Shown here piece by piece: positions 44,739 through 54,332 of a DNA stretch of 64,000 bases. Each line of letters opens with the position of its first letter. Within the stretch, counting starts at the first letter, position 1. The translations under genes were made by a program, and so were the position numbers. This stretch comes from Duganella sp. BuS-21. GTDB taxonomy: Bacteria; Pseudomonadota; Gammaproteobacteria; Burkholderiales; Burkholderiaceae_D. The DNA lies in contig CP097466.1 in NCBI GenBank assembly GCA_041874725.1, positions 4,774,001-4,838,000 on the forward strand, written 5' to 3'. The notes below the pieces were generated by a model, which worked only from the letters and a program-made list of their open reading frames with translations, was not told where the DNA came from and did no database searches.

Positions 44739-45172
44739 CCCAGTTTTTCGTTGGTCTTGGCTTTGACGTTGACCTGGCTGATGTCCACGCCCAGATCCTC
44801 GGCGATATTCGCGCGCATCGAGGCGATGTGCGGCGCCATCTTCGGGCGCTGGGCGATGATGGTGCAGTCGATATTGCCGATGCTGTAGCCGGTCGCCACC
44901 ACGCGCTTGGCCGCTTCCTTCAACAGCTTGCGCGAGTCGGCGCCTTTAAATTCAGGATCGGTGTCCGGGAAGTGCTTGCCGATGTCGCCCAGCGCGGCTG
45001 CGCCGAGGATAGCATCGGTGATGGCGTGCAGCAGCACGTCGGCGTCCGAGTGGCCCAGCAGGCCCACATGGTGCGGGATGTCGACGCCGCCGATGATCAG
45101 CTTGCGGCCCTCCACCAGTGCATGGCAGTCATAGCCCTGGCCGATGCGGAATGGGAGTTTGTTCATGTTCAA
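44678..45172 (-). CDS. ispF: 2-C-methyl-D-erythritol 2,4-cyclodiphosphate synthase
   Basis: 164 residues. N-terminal GQGYDCHAL has the Asp/His zinc site; [17 protein letters not shown] carries the substrate site and [22 protein letters not shown] is the conserved C-terminal part. It forms the trimeric enzyme of the MEP pathway to isoprenoids. It follows ispD with a 6-bp gap. The two in-frame ATG codons (residues 1 and 3) are equivalent. Confidence 0.95.
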   Translation of the reverse strand: MNMNKLPFRIGQGYDCHALVEGRKLIIGGVDIPHHVGLLGHSDADVLLHAITDAILGAAALGDIGKHFPDTDPEFKGADSRKLLKEAAKRVVATGYSIGNIDCTIIAQRPKMAPHIASMRANIAEDLGVDISQVNVKAKTNEKLGYLGREEGIAAESVALLIAS

Positions 45173-45178
45173 TCTTCC

Positions 45179-45904
45179 TTAATCGTTTTTGTGAGCCAGG
45201 TACATCTCGGCGATGCGGATGTCGGCCGGCAGCGTTACTTTCAGATTTCTTGGATGGCCTTCGACCAGGCGCGGCGCGTAGCCGAGCATCTCGACCGCGC
45301 TGGCGTCGTCGGTGATGGCGTTGGCGTCCGGTGCGCTGCCCAGGGCGCGCAGCAGCAGCGCGTAGCTGAACATCTGCGGCGTTTGCGCCGACCACAGGCC
45401 GTTGCGCGGCACCGTCGCCGCGCTCACGCCGACGCCGTCCGCACCGGGCGCGCTGCGTTTCATGGTATCCACCACCGGCAAGGCCAGCAGGCCGCCGGCC
45501 GGATCGTCGCCGACGCCGTCGATCAGCTTGGCGATCAAGGCTGGCGTCAGGCCGGGACGCGCGGCGTCGTGCACCATGACCAGGTCGCGCCCGGAGAGCA
45601 CGCCGTCCAAGGCGCGCAGGCCGTTCAGCACCGAATCCATGCGCGTGGCGCCGCCGCAGCGCAGCACCGTCACCCCTTCCAGTCCGGGCGGCAGCACCGA
45701 GTCGATCACGCCGTCGTCGGGGCTGACCACCACATAGGTGTGCGCCACCAGCTCGCTGGCGCGGAAGGCGTCCACCGCGTGACGCAGCATGGGCTTGCCG
45801 CCCAGCGTCAGATACTGTTTCGGCCCGTTGGCCGCCATGCGCGCGCCGACCCCGGCGGCGGGAAGCAGTGCGAAGTAACGTGGGGTGTCATTCCGATCTG
45901 TCAT
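45179..45904 (-). CDS. ispD: 2-C-methyl-D-erythritol 4-phosphate cytidylyltransferase
   Basis: 241 residues from the ATG at 45904; a TTG at 45913 would add three residues. The nucleotidyltransferase start is FALLPAAGVGARMAANGPKQ, and MVHDAARPGLTPALI, then the QTPQMF segment, complete the site. It makes CDP-methylerythritol in the MEP pathway, two steps before IspF. The pair form a short operon. Confidence 0.95.
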   Translation of the reverse strand: MTDRNDTPRYFALLPAAGVGARMAANGPKQYLTLGGKPMLRHAVDAFRASELVAHTYVVVSPDDGVIDSVLPPGLEGVTVLRCGGATRMDSVLNGLRALDGVLSGRDLVMVHDAARPGLTPALIAKLIDGVGDDPAGGLLALPVVDTMKRSAPGADGVGVSAATVPRNGLWSAQTPQMFSYALLLRALGSAPDANAITDDASAVEMLGYAPRLVEGHPRNLKVTLPADIRIAEMYLAHKND

Positions 45905-45964
45905 AACTCTCAATATATCTCTACTATGCGTGCGGGAATCGCGAAACCCGCACTGCGGCGAACA

Positions 45965-45994
45965 GGGGTGTGACCCCGTGCGGGGTCAGACCCC
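45965..45994. repeat. imperfect 30-bp palindrome of the GGGGTCAGACCCC type
   Basis: TGACCCCG (45971-45978) and CGGGGTCA (45981-45988) are perfect arms; the outer GGGGT and ACCCC extend the stem with one mismatch. It is in the gap between ispD and the end of the complex I-linked operon. It has no T-run. The motif echoes the ends of the large palindrome at 41674. Confidence 0.75.
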
Positions 45995-46027
45995 AACCTT
46001 TGGGGGTTGGCGGTGCGGCTCAATCCA

Positions 46028-46723
46028 CTATTTCCGGCGGCGCGCGATGATGTCCGCAATCTCGCCATTGCATGCCTTGCCCAGCCGGGCGTATTCGTCC
46101 GGCGAATCGATCTTCGCCTGCTCGACCTTGCCCTTCTCGAATTCGTCGCGGATGAAGGGGAACCAGGTGCCATTGATTTCGTGCTCCAACGCCGACATCG
46201 CCGTGCCGGACGGCGCGTACATCGGCTGTCCCGCAAAGCGCTTGTTCAAGGCATCCGTCACCACCTTTTCCACCCGCACCAGATTGTCCATATAGGCTTG
46301 CAGGTGGCGCTGCTCGTGCTCGAGGATTTCCTTGTAGGCGCAGCTGCCGGGCGCGAACTCGTTGCCGACGTAGATCAGCACCGGCGAATAATTCAGCGCC
46401 ACGTCCACCTTGGGCGCGATGCACTCGTAGCCGCTGACTGCGTCCTGCAGCACCGGTCCACCCAACTTGACCTTGTACAGGCCCTTGGTCACGGTCAGAC
46501 CCAGCGTCTGCATGCGGCTGTCGATATTGCCGGCCTTGGCGGTGAGCGCGCGGTACGGCAATTGGTTGTTAATGGTGAAGCCGTTTTGCTGCGATGACAG
46601 CACCGACACCGTCTTGCTGATCGTATCCTCGCAGCGGATCTGGAACGGCGTGCGCTCCGCCGCCTGCGCGCCAGCGAAGCCAAAGGCGAGCAGCAGGCCA
46701 GCGATCGCCAAAACGGATTTCAT
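46028..46723 (-). CDS. exported protein with HExxH motif, candidate metallopeptidase
   Basis: 231 residues from the ATG at 46723, which overlaps the Nudix stop (ATGA). Signal peptide (MKSVLAIAGLLLAFGFAGAQA). HEQRH at 136-140 matches HExxH and follows GSCAYKEILE, a layout like DUF922-type putative zinc peptidases. A third metal ligand is not clear; E171 to E190 hold several acids. Probably periplasmic. It is the last gene of the long nuo-linked minus-strand run. Confidence 0.72.
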   Translation of the reverse strand: MKSVLAIAGLLLAFGFAGAQAAERTPFQIRCEDTISKTVSVLSSQQNGFTINNQLPYRALTAKAGNIDSRMQTLGLTVTKGLYKVKLGGPVLQDAVSGYECIAPKVDVALNYSPVLIYVGNEFAPGSCAYKEILEHEQRHLQAYMDNLVRVEKVVTDALNKRFAGQPMYAPSGTAMSALEHEINGTWFPFIRDEFEKGKVEQAKIDSPDEYARLGKACNGEIADIIARRRK

Positions 46724-47271
46724 AGCGTCCAGTCGCCCGAACGCAGTTTCTCCAGCCAGAAGATGCCGATCACGGTTTTCACGTCGGTGATTGTGCCCAC
46801 GCGCACCCACTCCAGCAGTTCGTCGATGGTGGCGGTGAAGGTTTCCAGGAACTCGCCGTCATCAAGCTTGGCCGGCCCCTGCTTCAAGCCGCGCGCCAGA
46901 TACAAGTCCAGGTGCTCGTCCGAATAGGCGATGGCGTTGTGGATCTTGGTGACGAATTGCCATTCGCCGCCGGTGTAGCCGGTTTCTTCTTCCAGCTCTC
47001 GCTTGGCGGCCAGCAGCGGATCTTCGCCCTGGTCGATTTTACCGGCCGGGAACTCAATGAACACGTCGTGCAGCGGATAGCGGAACTGGCGTTCCATCAA
47101 CACCGTGCCGTCGTCCAATAGCGGCAAAATCACCACCGCACCGGGATGCAGGATGTATTCGCGCTTGGTGCGCTTGCCGTCGGGAAGTTCGATGGTGTCG
47201 CGTTGGACTTTGAGGAAGTGGCCATCGTAGGCCAGCTCACCGTCTACACGTGTTTCTTTGAGATTGTCCAT
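46720..47271 (-). CDS. Nudix hydrolase, ADP-ribose pyrophosphatase type
   Basis: 183 residues. The Nudix box GKIDQGEDPLLAAKRELEEE then TGY is complete, so it should hydrolyse a nucleoside diphosphate linked to X with Mg2+. The upstream strands (ILHPGAVVILPLLDDGTVLM) and the EFPAGKID segment are like NudF-type ADP-ribose diphosphatases. It lies 33 bp after the DUF2818 gene and may be cotranscribed with nuo, which would join NAD+ breakdown products with the NADH dehydrogenase operon. Confidence 0.88.
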   Translation of the reverse strand: MDNLKETRVDGELAYDGHFLKVQRDTIELPDGKRTKREYILHPGAVVILPLLDDGTVLMERQFRYPLHDVFIEFPAGKIDQGEDPLLAAKRELEEETGYTGGEWQFVTKIHNAIAYSDEHLDLYLARGLKQGPAKLDDGEFLETFTATIDELLEWVRVGTITDVKTVIGIFWLEKLRSGDWTL

Positions 47272-47304
47272 TGCCGCTCCACATCGTTGAAGAACGATAG
47301 TGTA

Positions 47305-47610
47305 TCAGCCGTGCGCCTTGCGCAGGTAGCGGACGATGAAACCAGGAAAGCCGAGGACCAGGAACATGCAGGCGGAGATCGCGTAGAACTCCCAGGTTTG
47401 CGGGAAGCGAGTGCCGATATTGGTTTCAAGGGCGAAACCAACAGCCCCAACAACAAGGTACAGCGCCGTCATTTCCAGCAGCCGGATGAACAGCGGCTTG
47501 GCCTGCCATTTGGCGGGCAGGACGGCGAAGACCTTTTCGTTGAAGAACGGCAGGTTGGCGGCCGCGATGGCTATCGCGATCACCAACCAGCCGGCGCTGG
47601 AGATATCCAT
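47305..47610 (-). CDS. DUF2818 membrane protein
   Basis: 101 residues with three hydrophobic segments (IAIAIAAANLPFF, ALYLVVGAVGFALE, CMFLVLGFPGFIV). This family is found directly after nuoN in betaproteobacteria. Function unknown; location suggests a link with complex I assembly or stability. Its start overlaps the nuoN stop. Confidence 0.88.
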   Translation of the reverse strand: MDISSAGWLVIAIAIAAANLPFFNEKVFAVLPAKWQAKPLFIRLLEMTALYLVVGAVGFALETNIGTRFPQTWEFYAISACMFLVLGFPGFIVRYLRKAHG

Positions 47611-49124
47611 CAGGTAGCGAGGGTCGCTTTAATAGCGGCCTGGCAGGCCATCAGCAGCGGGCCTGGCAGAATGCCCAGGACCACGATTGCCAAACCATTC
47701 AGGCTCAGCACCAGTTTCATGTCGCCGAAGGCGGCGATCGGGGCAGTGTCTTCAGGCTCGTCGAACCACATGGTCTTGATGACGCGCAGGTAGTAGTAAG
47801 CGCCGATCAGCGAGAACATCACGGCGAACACGGTCAGCCAGATCTGGCCGGTGCCCAGCACGGCGTTCAGCACCGAGAACTTGGCGGCAAAGCCCATCAT
47901 CGGCGGCACGCCGGCCAGCGAGAACAGCAGGATGGTCATCACAGTGGCGAACCAGCCGCTACGCTTGCTCAGGCCTTTGAAGTCGGCCAGGTTTTCAGCA
48001 TCGAAACCAGCGCGCGACAGCAGCATCAGCGTGCCGAAGGTGCCGACCGTGGTCAGCACGTAGGTGATGACGTAGTACATGGACGCGCTGTAGGCGCCGG
48101 CGATGCCGGTGCGGTCGGTGGTGCCGGCCACGCCAGCCAGCAGACCCAGCAGCACGAAGCCGATCTGGGCGATGGTCGAGTAAGCCAGCATGCGCTTCAG
48201 GTTGGTCTGGGCGATGGCGGTGATGTTACCGATCGCCAGCGACAGCACGGCCAGCACCAGCAGCATCTGCTGCCAGTCGAACGCCATCGGCAGCAGGCCT
48301 TCCACCAGCAGGCGGATGCAGATCGCGAAGGTGGCGATCTTCGGTGCGCCGCCCAGCAGCAGGGTCACGGCGGTCGGCGAACCTTCGTAGACGTCCGGCA
48401 CCCACATGTGGAATGGCACGGCGCCGAGTTTGAAGGCCAGGCCGGCAACCAGGAACACGATGCCGAACACCAGGATGGTCGGCTTGATGGTGCCGGCGGC
48501 AATCGCTGCCGAAACGCCACGGATGTCCAGCGTGCCGGTCGCGCCGTACAGCATCGAAATGCCATACAGCAGGAAGCCCGAAGCCAGCGCGCCCAGGATG
48601 AAGTACTTCATCGCGGCTTCGGTGGCCTTGTGGTTGTCGCGACGCAGCGCCACCAGCGCGTACAGCGACAACGACATCAGTTCCACGCCCAGGTAGATCG
48701 ACAGGAAGTTCGAGCCCGAGATCATGATCAGCTGGCCCAGCATGGCGAACAGCGCCAGCACGTAGAACTCGCCGCCCAGGTTGCCGCTCAACATGCCGCG
48801 GTCGTCGGCGTACTGGCGAGAATATACCAGCGTCATGCCCACGGTCAGGTAGGTGAACAGCTTGAGCAGGTTGGCCATCGGGTCGGACACGAACATGCCA
48901 TGGAAGGTATAGGTCGTGGTGCCGGCGGCGAAGTCGGCGTAGCTCAGGCCGGCGCACAGCACCAGCGTCAGCAGGGACAGTACATAGGTGATCGAACGCT
49001 GCGACTTGGACAGGAACATGTCGATCAGCAGGATGGCCGAGGCGCCGACCAGAACCGCGATCTCGGCATATACCGGGACCAGGTTCACGACGTTTGCGAC
49101 GTCTTGTGGATTAGGTGTAGTCAT
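47610..49124 (-). CDS. nuoN: NADH-quinone oxidoreductase subunit N
   Basis: 504 residues, 14 membrane segments, antiporter-like proton-pumping subunit. Conserved parts include SNFLSIYLGVELMSLSLYAL and KRMLAYSTIAQIGFVLLG, with the charged residues of the half-channels. Last complex I gene in the operon. Confidence 0.95.
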   Translation of the reverse strand: MTTPNPQDVANVVNLVPVYAEIAVLVGASAILLIDMFLSKSQRSITYVLSLLTLVLCAGLSYADFAAGTTTYTFHGMFVSDPMANLLKLFTYLTVGMTLVYSRQYADDRGMLSGNLGGEFYVLALFAMLGQLIMISGSNFLSIYLGVELMSLSLYALVALRRDNHKATEAAMKYFILGALASGFLLYGISMLYGATGTLDIRGVSAAIAAGTIKPTILVFGIVFLVAGLAFKLGAVPFHMWVPDVYEGSPTAVTLLLGGAPKIATFAICIRLLVEGLLPMAFDWQQMLLVLAVLSLAIGNITAIAQTNLKRMLAYSTIAQIGFVLLGLLAGVAGTTDRTGIAGAYSASMYYVITYVLTTVGTFGTLMLLSRAGFDAENLADFKGLSKRSGWFATVMTILLFSLAGVPPMMGFAAKFSVLNAVLGTGQIWLTVFAVMFSLIGAYYYLRVIKTMWFDEPEDTAPIAAFGDMKLVLSLNGLAIVVLGILPGPLLMACQAAIKATLAT

Positions 49125-49154
49125 TTATGCGTTTCCGTTTTCTTCGGTTTCTAC

Positions 49155-50657
49155 TTAAGGCAGCTTGCTGTGCGCAACGTGCGCCAGCAGGTCAGCGACC
49201 GAAGTCTGCATCGTATCGGTGAATGGTGCTGGGTACAGGCCCATGTACAGCGTGGCGACCGCCAGGATGCCCAGCATGAAGAATTCACGCTTGTTCAGGT
49301 CGACCAGTTCGGCCACGTGGTGGTTGGCCACTTTGCCGAAGATGACGCGCTTGGCCATCCACAACGAGTACGCCGCGCCGAAGATCAGCGCCGTGGCGGC
49401 CAGCAGGCCGATCCAGAAGTTGTACTGGGTGGCGCCCAGGATCACCATGAACTCGCCGACGAAACCGGAGGTCGCCGGCAGGCCGCAGTTGGCCATCGAG
49501 AACAGGATGAAGAAGGCGGCGAACTTAGGCATCTTGTTGACCACACCACCGTAGTCGGCGATCTGGCGCGAGTGGGCCTGGTCGTACAGCACGCCGATGC
49601 ACAGGAACATCGCGCCCGACACGAAGCCGTGCGAGATCATCTGCATCAGGCCGCCCTGCACCGCCATGTCGTTGAAGACGAAGAAGCCCAGGGTGACGAA
49701 GCCCATGTGCGCGATCGACGAGTAGGCGACCAGCTTCTTCATGTCTTTCTGTACCAGCGCGACCAGGCCGATGTAGATCACGGCGATCAGCGACAGGGTG
49801 ATCACGAAGCCCGACAGGTAGTGCGAGGCGTCCGGGGTGATCGGCAGCGAAAAACGCAGGAAGCCGTAGGCGCCGAGTTTCAGCATGATTGCGGCCAGCA
49901 CGGCGGAACCGCCGGTCGGCGCTTCCACGTGGACGTCCGGCAGCCAGGTGTGGACCGGGAACATCGGCACTTTCACGGCAAACGCCATGAAGAAGGCCAG
50001 GAAGATGAAGATCTGTTCCGTAATCGTCAACGGCACGCGGTGCCACATCAGGATGTCGAAGCTGCCGCCCGAAACCTTGTACAGGTAAATGATGGCGACC
50101 AGCGTCAGCAGCGAGCCGAAGAAGGTGTACAGGAAGAACTTGAACGACGCATATACGCGGTTCTCGCCGCCCCACACGCCGATGATGATGTACATCGGGA
50201 TCAGGGTCGCTTCAAAGAAGAAGTAGAACAGCAGGCCGTCCATGGCGCAGAACACGCCGATCATCAGGCCGGACAGGATCAGGAACGCGCCCATGTACTG
50301 GGCCACGCGGTTCTGGATCACTTCCCAGGCCGAGATCACGACGATCACGGTGATGAAGGCGGTCAGCGGAATGAACCACAGCGACAGGCCGTCGATACCC
50401 AGCGAGTACCAGATGTTGAAGCGCTCGATCCACGGCGCTTTTTCGACGAACTGCATGCCGTGGGCGGCATTGTCAAAGTTGGTGATCAGTGGAATCGTCA
50501 CGATGAAGCTGACGATGGCGCTAATCAGCGACAGCACGCGGACCAAGCCCTTGTTGGTGTCACGGCCCACTGCCAGGACGATCAGGCCCAGAATAATCGG
50601 GACCCAGATCGACAGGCTGAGGTACGGAGGTAGTGTAGATATGGTTGACTGCATCAT
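49155..50657 (-). CDS. nuoM: NADH-quinone oxidoreductase subunit M
   Basis: 500 residues, 14 membrane segments. The antiporter core has FFFEATLIPMYIIIGVWGGE with its conserved Glu, VKVPMFPVHTWLPDVHVEAP, and KKLVAYSSIAHMGF. It pumps protons in the membrane arm. It lies 30 bp before nuoN and 31 bp after nuoL. Confidence 0.95.
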   Translation of the reverse strand: MMQSTISTLPPYLSLSIWVPIILGLIVLAVGRDTNKGLVRVLSLISAIVSFIVTIPLITNFDNAAHGMQFVEKAPWIERFNIWYSLGIDGLSLWFIPLTAFITVIVVISAWEVIQNRVAQYMGAFLILSGLMIGVFCAMDGLLFYFFFEATLIPMYIIIGVWGGENRVYASFKFFLYTFFGSLLTLVAIIYLYKVSGGSFDILMWHRVPLTITEQIFIFLAFFMAFAVKVPMFPVHTWLPDVHVEAPTGGSAVLAAIMLKLGAYGFLRFSLPITPDASHYLSGFVITLSLIAVIYIGLVALVQKDMKKLVAYSSIAHMGFVTLGFFVFNDMAVQGGLMQMISHGFVSGAMFLCIGVLYDQAHSRQIADYGGVVNKMPKFAAFFILFSMANCGLPATSGFVGEFMVILGATQYNFWIGLLAATALIFGAAYSLWMAKRVIFGKVANHHVAELVDLNKREFFMLGILAVATLYMGLYPAPFTDTMQTSVADLLAHVAHSKLP

Positions 50658-50688
50658 GGTTATCGTTATCTCTTTGCGTATCAGCTAA

Positions 50689-52779
50689 TTAAGCGTGCCA
50701 AAACGGCAGGAAGTAGACCAGGAACCCCAGAATGCCGAGGATCATGACAAACGCATAGTGGTAGATGTAACCGGTCTGCGCCAGGCGGGTCAGCGTCGAG
50801 AACCAGCCGACCAGTTTGGCGCTGCCGTTGACCAGCAAGCCGTCGATCAGTTTCTTGTCGCCGAAGTTCCACAGGCCTTCACCCAGTACGCGGGCGCCGC
50901 CTGCGAATACTGCCTGGTTGAATTTGTCCATGTAGTACTTGTTGTCCAACAGCGTATGTACGGCTTTGAACTTCGCGAAGAACCAGGCCGGTACGCGCGG
51001 ATTGATCATGTAGCAGTAGTACGACGCGGCCACGCCGGCGATCGCCAGCCACAGCGGCAGGGTCGTCAGCGAGTGCAGTGCCATCGCGGTAGCGCTGTGG
51101 AACTCTTCACTCAGTTTTTCCATCGCGTGGTGATTCTCGCCGACGAAGATGACGCCTTTGAAGAAGTCGCCGTGCAGCATAGGCTGGATGGTCAGGAAAC
51201 CGATCAGTACCGACGGGATGGCCAGGGCCACCAGCGGGAACCAGACCACGAAAGGCGATTCGTGCGGTTTTTGGCCTGGCGCCAGGCCATGATGCGCGTG
51301 GTCATCTTCTTCGTCGTGGCCATGGTCGTCGTGACCGTGATCGTCGTGCGCGGCAGCTTTCGGCGCATGGTGGTCGTCATGACCGTGGGCATGCGCCTGG
51401 CCGAAACGCTCTTTACCGTGGAACACCAGGAAGTACATGCGGAACGAGTAGAACGCGGTCACGAACACGCCGGCCAGCACGGCGAAGTTGGCGAAGCCGG
51501 CGCCCCAGATATGGGTCTCGTGCACGGCTTCGATGATCGAATCCTTCGAGTAGAAGCCCGAGAAGAACGGCGTACCGATCAGGGCCAGCGAACCCAGCAG
51601 CGAAGTGATCCAGGTGATCGGCATGTACTTGCGCAGGCCGCCCATGTTGCGGATGTCCTGATCGTGGTGCATGCCGATGATGACCGAACCGGCGCCCAGG
51701 AACAGCAGTGCCTTGAAGAATGCGTGGGTCATCAGGTGGAACACCGCCACCGAGTAAGCCGACGAACCCAGCGCCACGGTCATATAGCCCAGCTGCGACA
51801 GGGTCGAGTAAGCGACCACGCGCTTGATGTCGTTCTGGATGATGCCCAGGAAGCCCATAAACAGCGCGGTAATCGAACCGATCACCAGCACGAAGGACAG
51901 CGCGGTATCCGACAGCTCGAACAGCGGCGACATGCGCGACACCATGAAGATACCGGCGGTAACCATGGTTGCGGCGTGGATCAGTGCCGAAATCGGGGTC
52001 GGACCTTCCATCGAGTCAGGCAGCCAGACGTGCAGCGGGAACTGCGCCGACTTGCCCATCGCGCCGATGAACAGGCAGATGCAGGCCACGGTCAGCAGCG
52101 CCCAGTCGGTGCCCGGCAGGGTCAGCAGGGACAGCGCTTCGCGCTTGGCGAACACTTCCTGGTAGTTCATGGTACCGGCGTAAGCCAGCAGCAGGCCGAT
52201 GCCCAGAATGAAGCCGAAGTCGCCCACGCGGTTGACCAGGAAGGCCTTCATATTGGCGAAGATGGCGGTAGGACGGGTGTACCAGAAGCCGATCAGCAGG
52301 TAGGACACCAGGCCCACGGCTTCCCAGCCGAAGAACAGTTGCAGGAAGTTGTTCGCCATCACCAGCATCAGCATGGAGAAGGTAAACAGCGAGATGTAGG
52401 AGAAGAAGCGGTTGTAGCCTTCGTCTTCCGCCATGTAGCCGATGGTGTAGATGTGCACCATCAGCGACACGAAGGTCACCACGCACATCATCATCGCCGA
52501 CAGCGAGTCGATCTGGAAGCCGACTTCCAGCTTCATGCCGGCCACCGTCATCCAGGTATAGATGGTTTCGTTGAAAGTGGCGCCGTTGAGCACTTCATTC
52601 AGCGTCATCGCCGAAATGATGAATGCCACCAGCACGCCCAGGATGGTCGCCACGGTGACGGTCTTGCGACCCACCACGTTGCCGAAGAATTGTGTTCCCA
52701 GCAGACCAGCCACCGCCGCGCCCGCGAGGGGCGCCAGCGGTACTGCCAGCAAGAGATTAGCGTTAAGTGTACCCGCCAT
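50689..52779 (-). CDS. nuoL: NADH-quinone oxidoreductase subunit L
   Basis: 696 residues. Antiporter core with FFGWEAVGLVSYLLIGFWY, SAQFPLHVWLPDSMEGPTP and KRVVAYSTLSQLGYM, and the long C-terminal lateral helix. A hydrophilic loop with 13 His in 36 residues is encoded at 51291-51397, in the part that links the core to the lateral helix; this is larger than in E. coli NuoL. It is the distal proton pump of the membrane arm. Confidence 0.95.
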   Translation of the reverse strand: MAGTLNANLLLAVPLAPLAGAAVAGLLGTQFFGNVVGRKTVTVATILGVLVAFIISAMTLNEVLNGATFNETIYTWMTVAGMKLEVGFQIDSLSAMMMCVVTFVSLMVHIYTIGYMAEDEGYNRFFSYISLFTFSMLMLVMANNFLQLFFGWEAVGLVSYLLIGFWYTRPTAIFANMKAFLVNRVGDFGFILGIGLLLAYAGTMNYQEVFAKREALSLLTLPGTDWALLTVACICLFIGAMGKSAQFPLHVWLPDSMEGPTPISALIHAATMVTAGIFMVSRMSPLFELSDTALSFVLVIGSITALFMGFLGIIQNDIKRVVAYSTLSQLGYMTVALGSSAYSVAVFHLMTHAFFKALLFLGAGSVIIGMHHDQDIRNMGGLRKYMPITWITSLLGSLALIGTPFFSGFYSKDSIIEAVHETHIWGAGFANFAVLAGVFVTAFYSFRMYFLVFHGKERFGQAHAHGHDDHHAPKAAAHDDHGHDDHGHDEEDDHAHHGLAPGQKPHESPFVVWFPLVALAIPSVLIGFLTIQPMLHGDFFKGVIFVGENHHAMEKLSEEFHSATAMALHSLTTLPLWLAIAGVAASYYCYMINPRVPAWFFAKFKAVHTLLDNKYYMDKFNQAVFAGGARVLGEGLWNFGDKKLIDGLLVNGSAKLVGWFSTLTRLAQTGYIYHYAFVMILGILGFLVYFLPFWHA

Positions 52780-52815
52780 GATGAACCTTAATCGTTATTT
52801 TTCGGAGGTTAAAAC

Positions 52816-53124
52816 TTAGCCCTTCAGGCTATCCAGGTCTTCTACGTTGATGGTGTCCAGGTTACGGAACAGCACCACCAGGATCGCGAGGCCGATTGCC
52901 GATTCGGCAGCAGCAACGGTCAGGATAAAGAAGACAAAGATCTGCCCGGCCGCATCACCGAGGTAATGCGAGAACGCGATGAAGTTCATATTCACTGCCA
53001 GCAGCATCAGTTCGATGGCCATCAGCAGGACGATGATGTTCTTGCGGTTCAGGAAGATACCAACGATCGAGATCGCGAACAGAATCGCGCCCAGGACGAG
53101 GTAGTGAGCCAGGGATAAAGTCAT
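52816..53124 (-). CDS. nuoK: NADH-quinone oxidoreductase subunit K
   Basis: 102 residues, three membrane segments with the conserved Glu in [12 protein letters not shown] and the second acidic residue in [11 protein letters not shown], both part of the proton path. Its start overlaps the nuoJ stop by 4 bp. Confidence 0.95.
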   Translation of the reverse strand: MTLSLAHYLVLGAILFAISIVGIFLNRKNIIVLLMAIELMLLAVNMNFIAFSHYLGDAAGQIFVFFILTVAAAESAIGLAILVVLFRNLDTINVEDLDSLKG

Positions 53125-53762
53125 GGTGCCTCCTTAACTTCTGAATTCGAATCAGCCGCGCCTGCTGCGCGCGCGCTGACCGGCGCGATCTTGACGATCT
53201 TCAGGCGGTCATTACGCTTGACGCGCACGGCGTCGGCTGGGTCGAAGTGTTTGGTGTCCTTGCGCTTGCGCAGGGTCAACGCTACAGCAGCAATAATCGC
53301 GACCAGCAGGATGGCGGCGGCGATTTCAAAGCCGTAGATGTATTGGGTGTAGATCAGCAGGCCCAGCTCCTTGGTGCCGCCGATGTTGCCGGCGTTGACC
53401 GGCTGCTGATCGAACGACAGGAACGAGCGCCACAGGACGGCGGCCATTTCCAGCACGATGATGACGCCGACGAACGACGCCAGCGGCAGATAGCCCCAGA
53501 AGTTTTCCCGTAGCTTGTCGGTGTTGATGTCCAACATCATCACCACGAACAGGAACAGCACCATCACGGCGCCGACATAGACCAGCACCAGCACGATGGC
53601 CAGGAACTCGGCTTCGAGCAGCATCCAGATACCGGCGGCGTTGAAGAACGCCAGCACCAGGAACAGTGCCGCATGCACCGGATTGCGGGCCGTGATAACG
53701 CGCAGCGCAGCCAATACCATGATGGCTGAGAAGACGTAGAACAAAGCAGTTTTAAATTCCAT
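53121..53762 (-). CDS. nuoJ: NADH-quinone oxidoreductase subunit J
   Basis: 213 residues, five membrane segments ([19 protein letters not shown] is the pi-bulge helix), then a hydrophilic C-terminal tail of about 45 residues rich in Lys, Arg and Ala. Between nuoI and nuoK in the standard order. Confidence 0.95.
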   Translation of the reverse strand: MEFKTALFYVFSAIMVLAALRVITARNPVHAALFLVLAFFNAAGIWMLLEAEFLAIVLVLVYVGAVMVLFLFVVMMLDINTDKLRENFWGYLPLASFVGVIIVLEMAAVLWRSFLSFDQQPVNAGNIGGTKELGLLIYTQYIYGFEIAAAILLVAIIAAVALTLRKRKDTKHFDPADAVRVKRNDRLKIVKIAPVSARAAGAADSNSEVKEAP

Positions 53763-53818
53763 AACTAACCCAAGAGACGTACAGTTTAGTGATCCCCACC
53801 CCGAAGGGCAGGCTTCGA

Positions 53819-54307
53819 TCAGCGGTAAGGAGCGTCCGCTGCGCGGGCTGCGGCGATATCGTTTTCGTAACGGTCGCCGACGGCCAGCAGCATCTCTTTC
53901 GTGTAGTACAGATCGCCGCGTTTCTCGCCGTGGTACTCCAGCACATGCGTTTCAACGATCGAATCAACCGGGCATGATTCTTCGCAGAAGCCGCAGAAAA
54001 TGCACTTGGTCAGGTCGATGTCGTAGCGGGTGGTACGGCGCGAACCGTCGTCGCGCTGTTCCGACTCGATGGTGATGGCCATCGCCGGGCACACTGCTTC
54101 GCACAGTTTGCAGGCGATGCAACGCTCTTCGCCGTTCGGATAGCGGCGCAGCGCGTGCAGGCCGCGGAAGCGCGGCGACATCGGCGTCTTCTCTTCCGGG
54201 TACTGCACGGTGATCTTGCGCGAGAACATATACTTGCCCGTCAGCGCCATCCCTTTGATCAGTTCGGTCAGCATGAAGCTGCCGATGAAGTCTTTTAATC
54301 GTTCCAT
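53819..54307 (-). CDS. nuoI: NADH-quinone oxidoreductase subunit I
   Basis: 162 residues. Two 4Fe-4S motifs, [16 protein letters not shown] and [16 protein letters not shown], hold clusters N6a and N6b that pass electrons toward NuoB. The amphipathic N-terminal helix rests on the membrane. Usual length. Confidence 0.96.
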   Translation of the reverse strand: MERLKDFIGSFMLTELIKGMALTGKYMFSRKITVQYPEEKTPMSPRFRGLHALRRYPNGEERCIACKLCEAVCPAMAITIESEQRDDGSRRTTRYDIDLTKCIFCGFCEESCPVDSIVETHVLEYHGEKRGDLYYTKEMLLAVGDRYENDIAAARAADAPYR

Positions 54308-54332
54308 GATTTACTTGCCCTTACCTTCCTAA

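Noticed and set aside
48408..50633. 741-codon plus-strand frame opposite nuoN/nuoM
   Set aside because: Shadow of conserved complex I genes, with no plausible domain.
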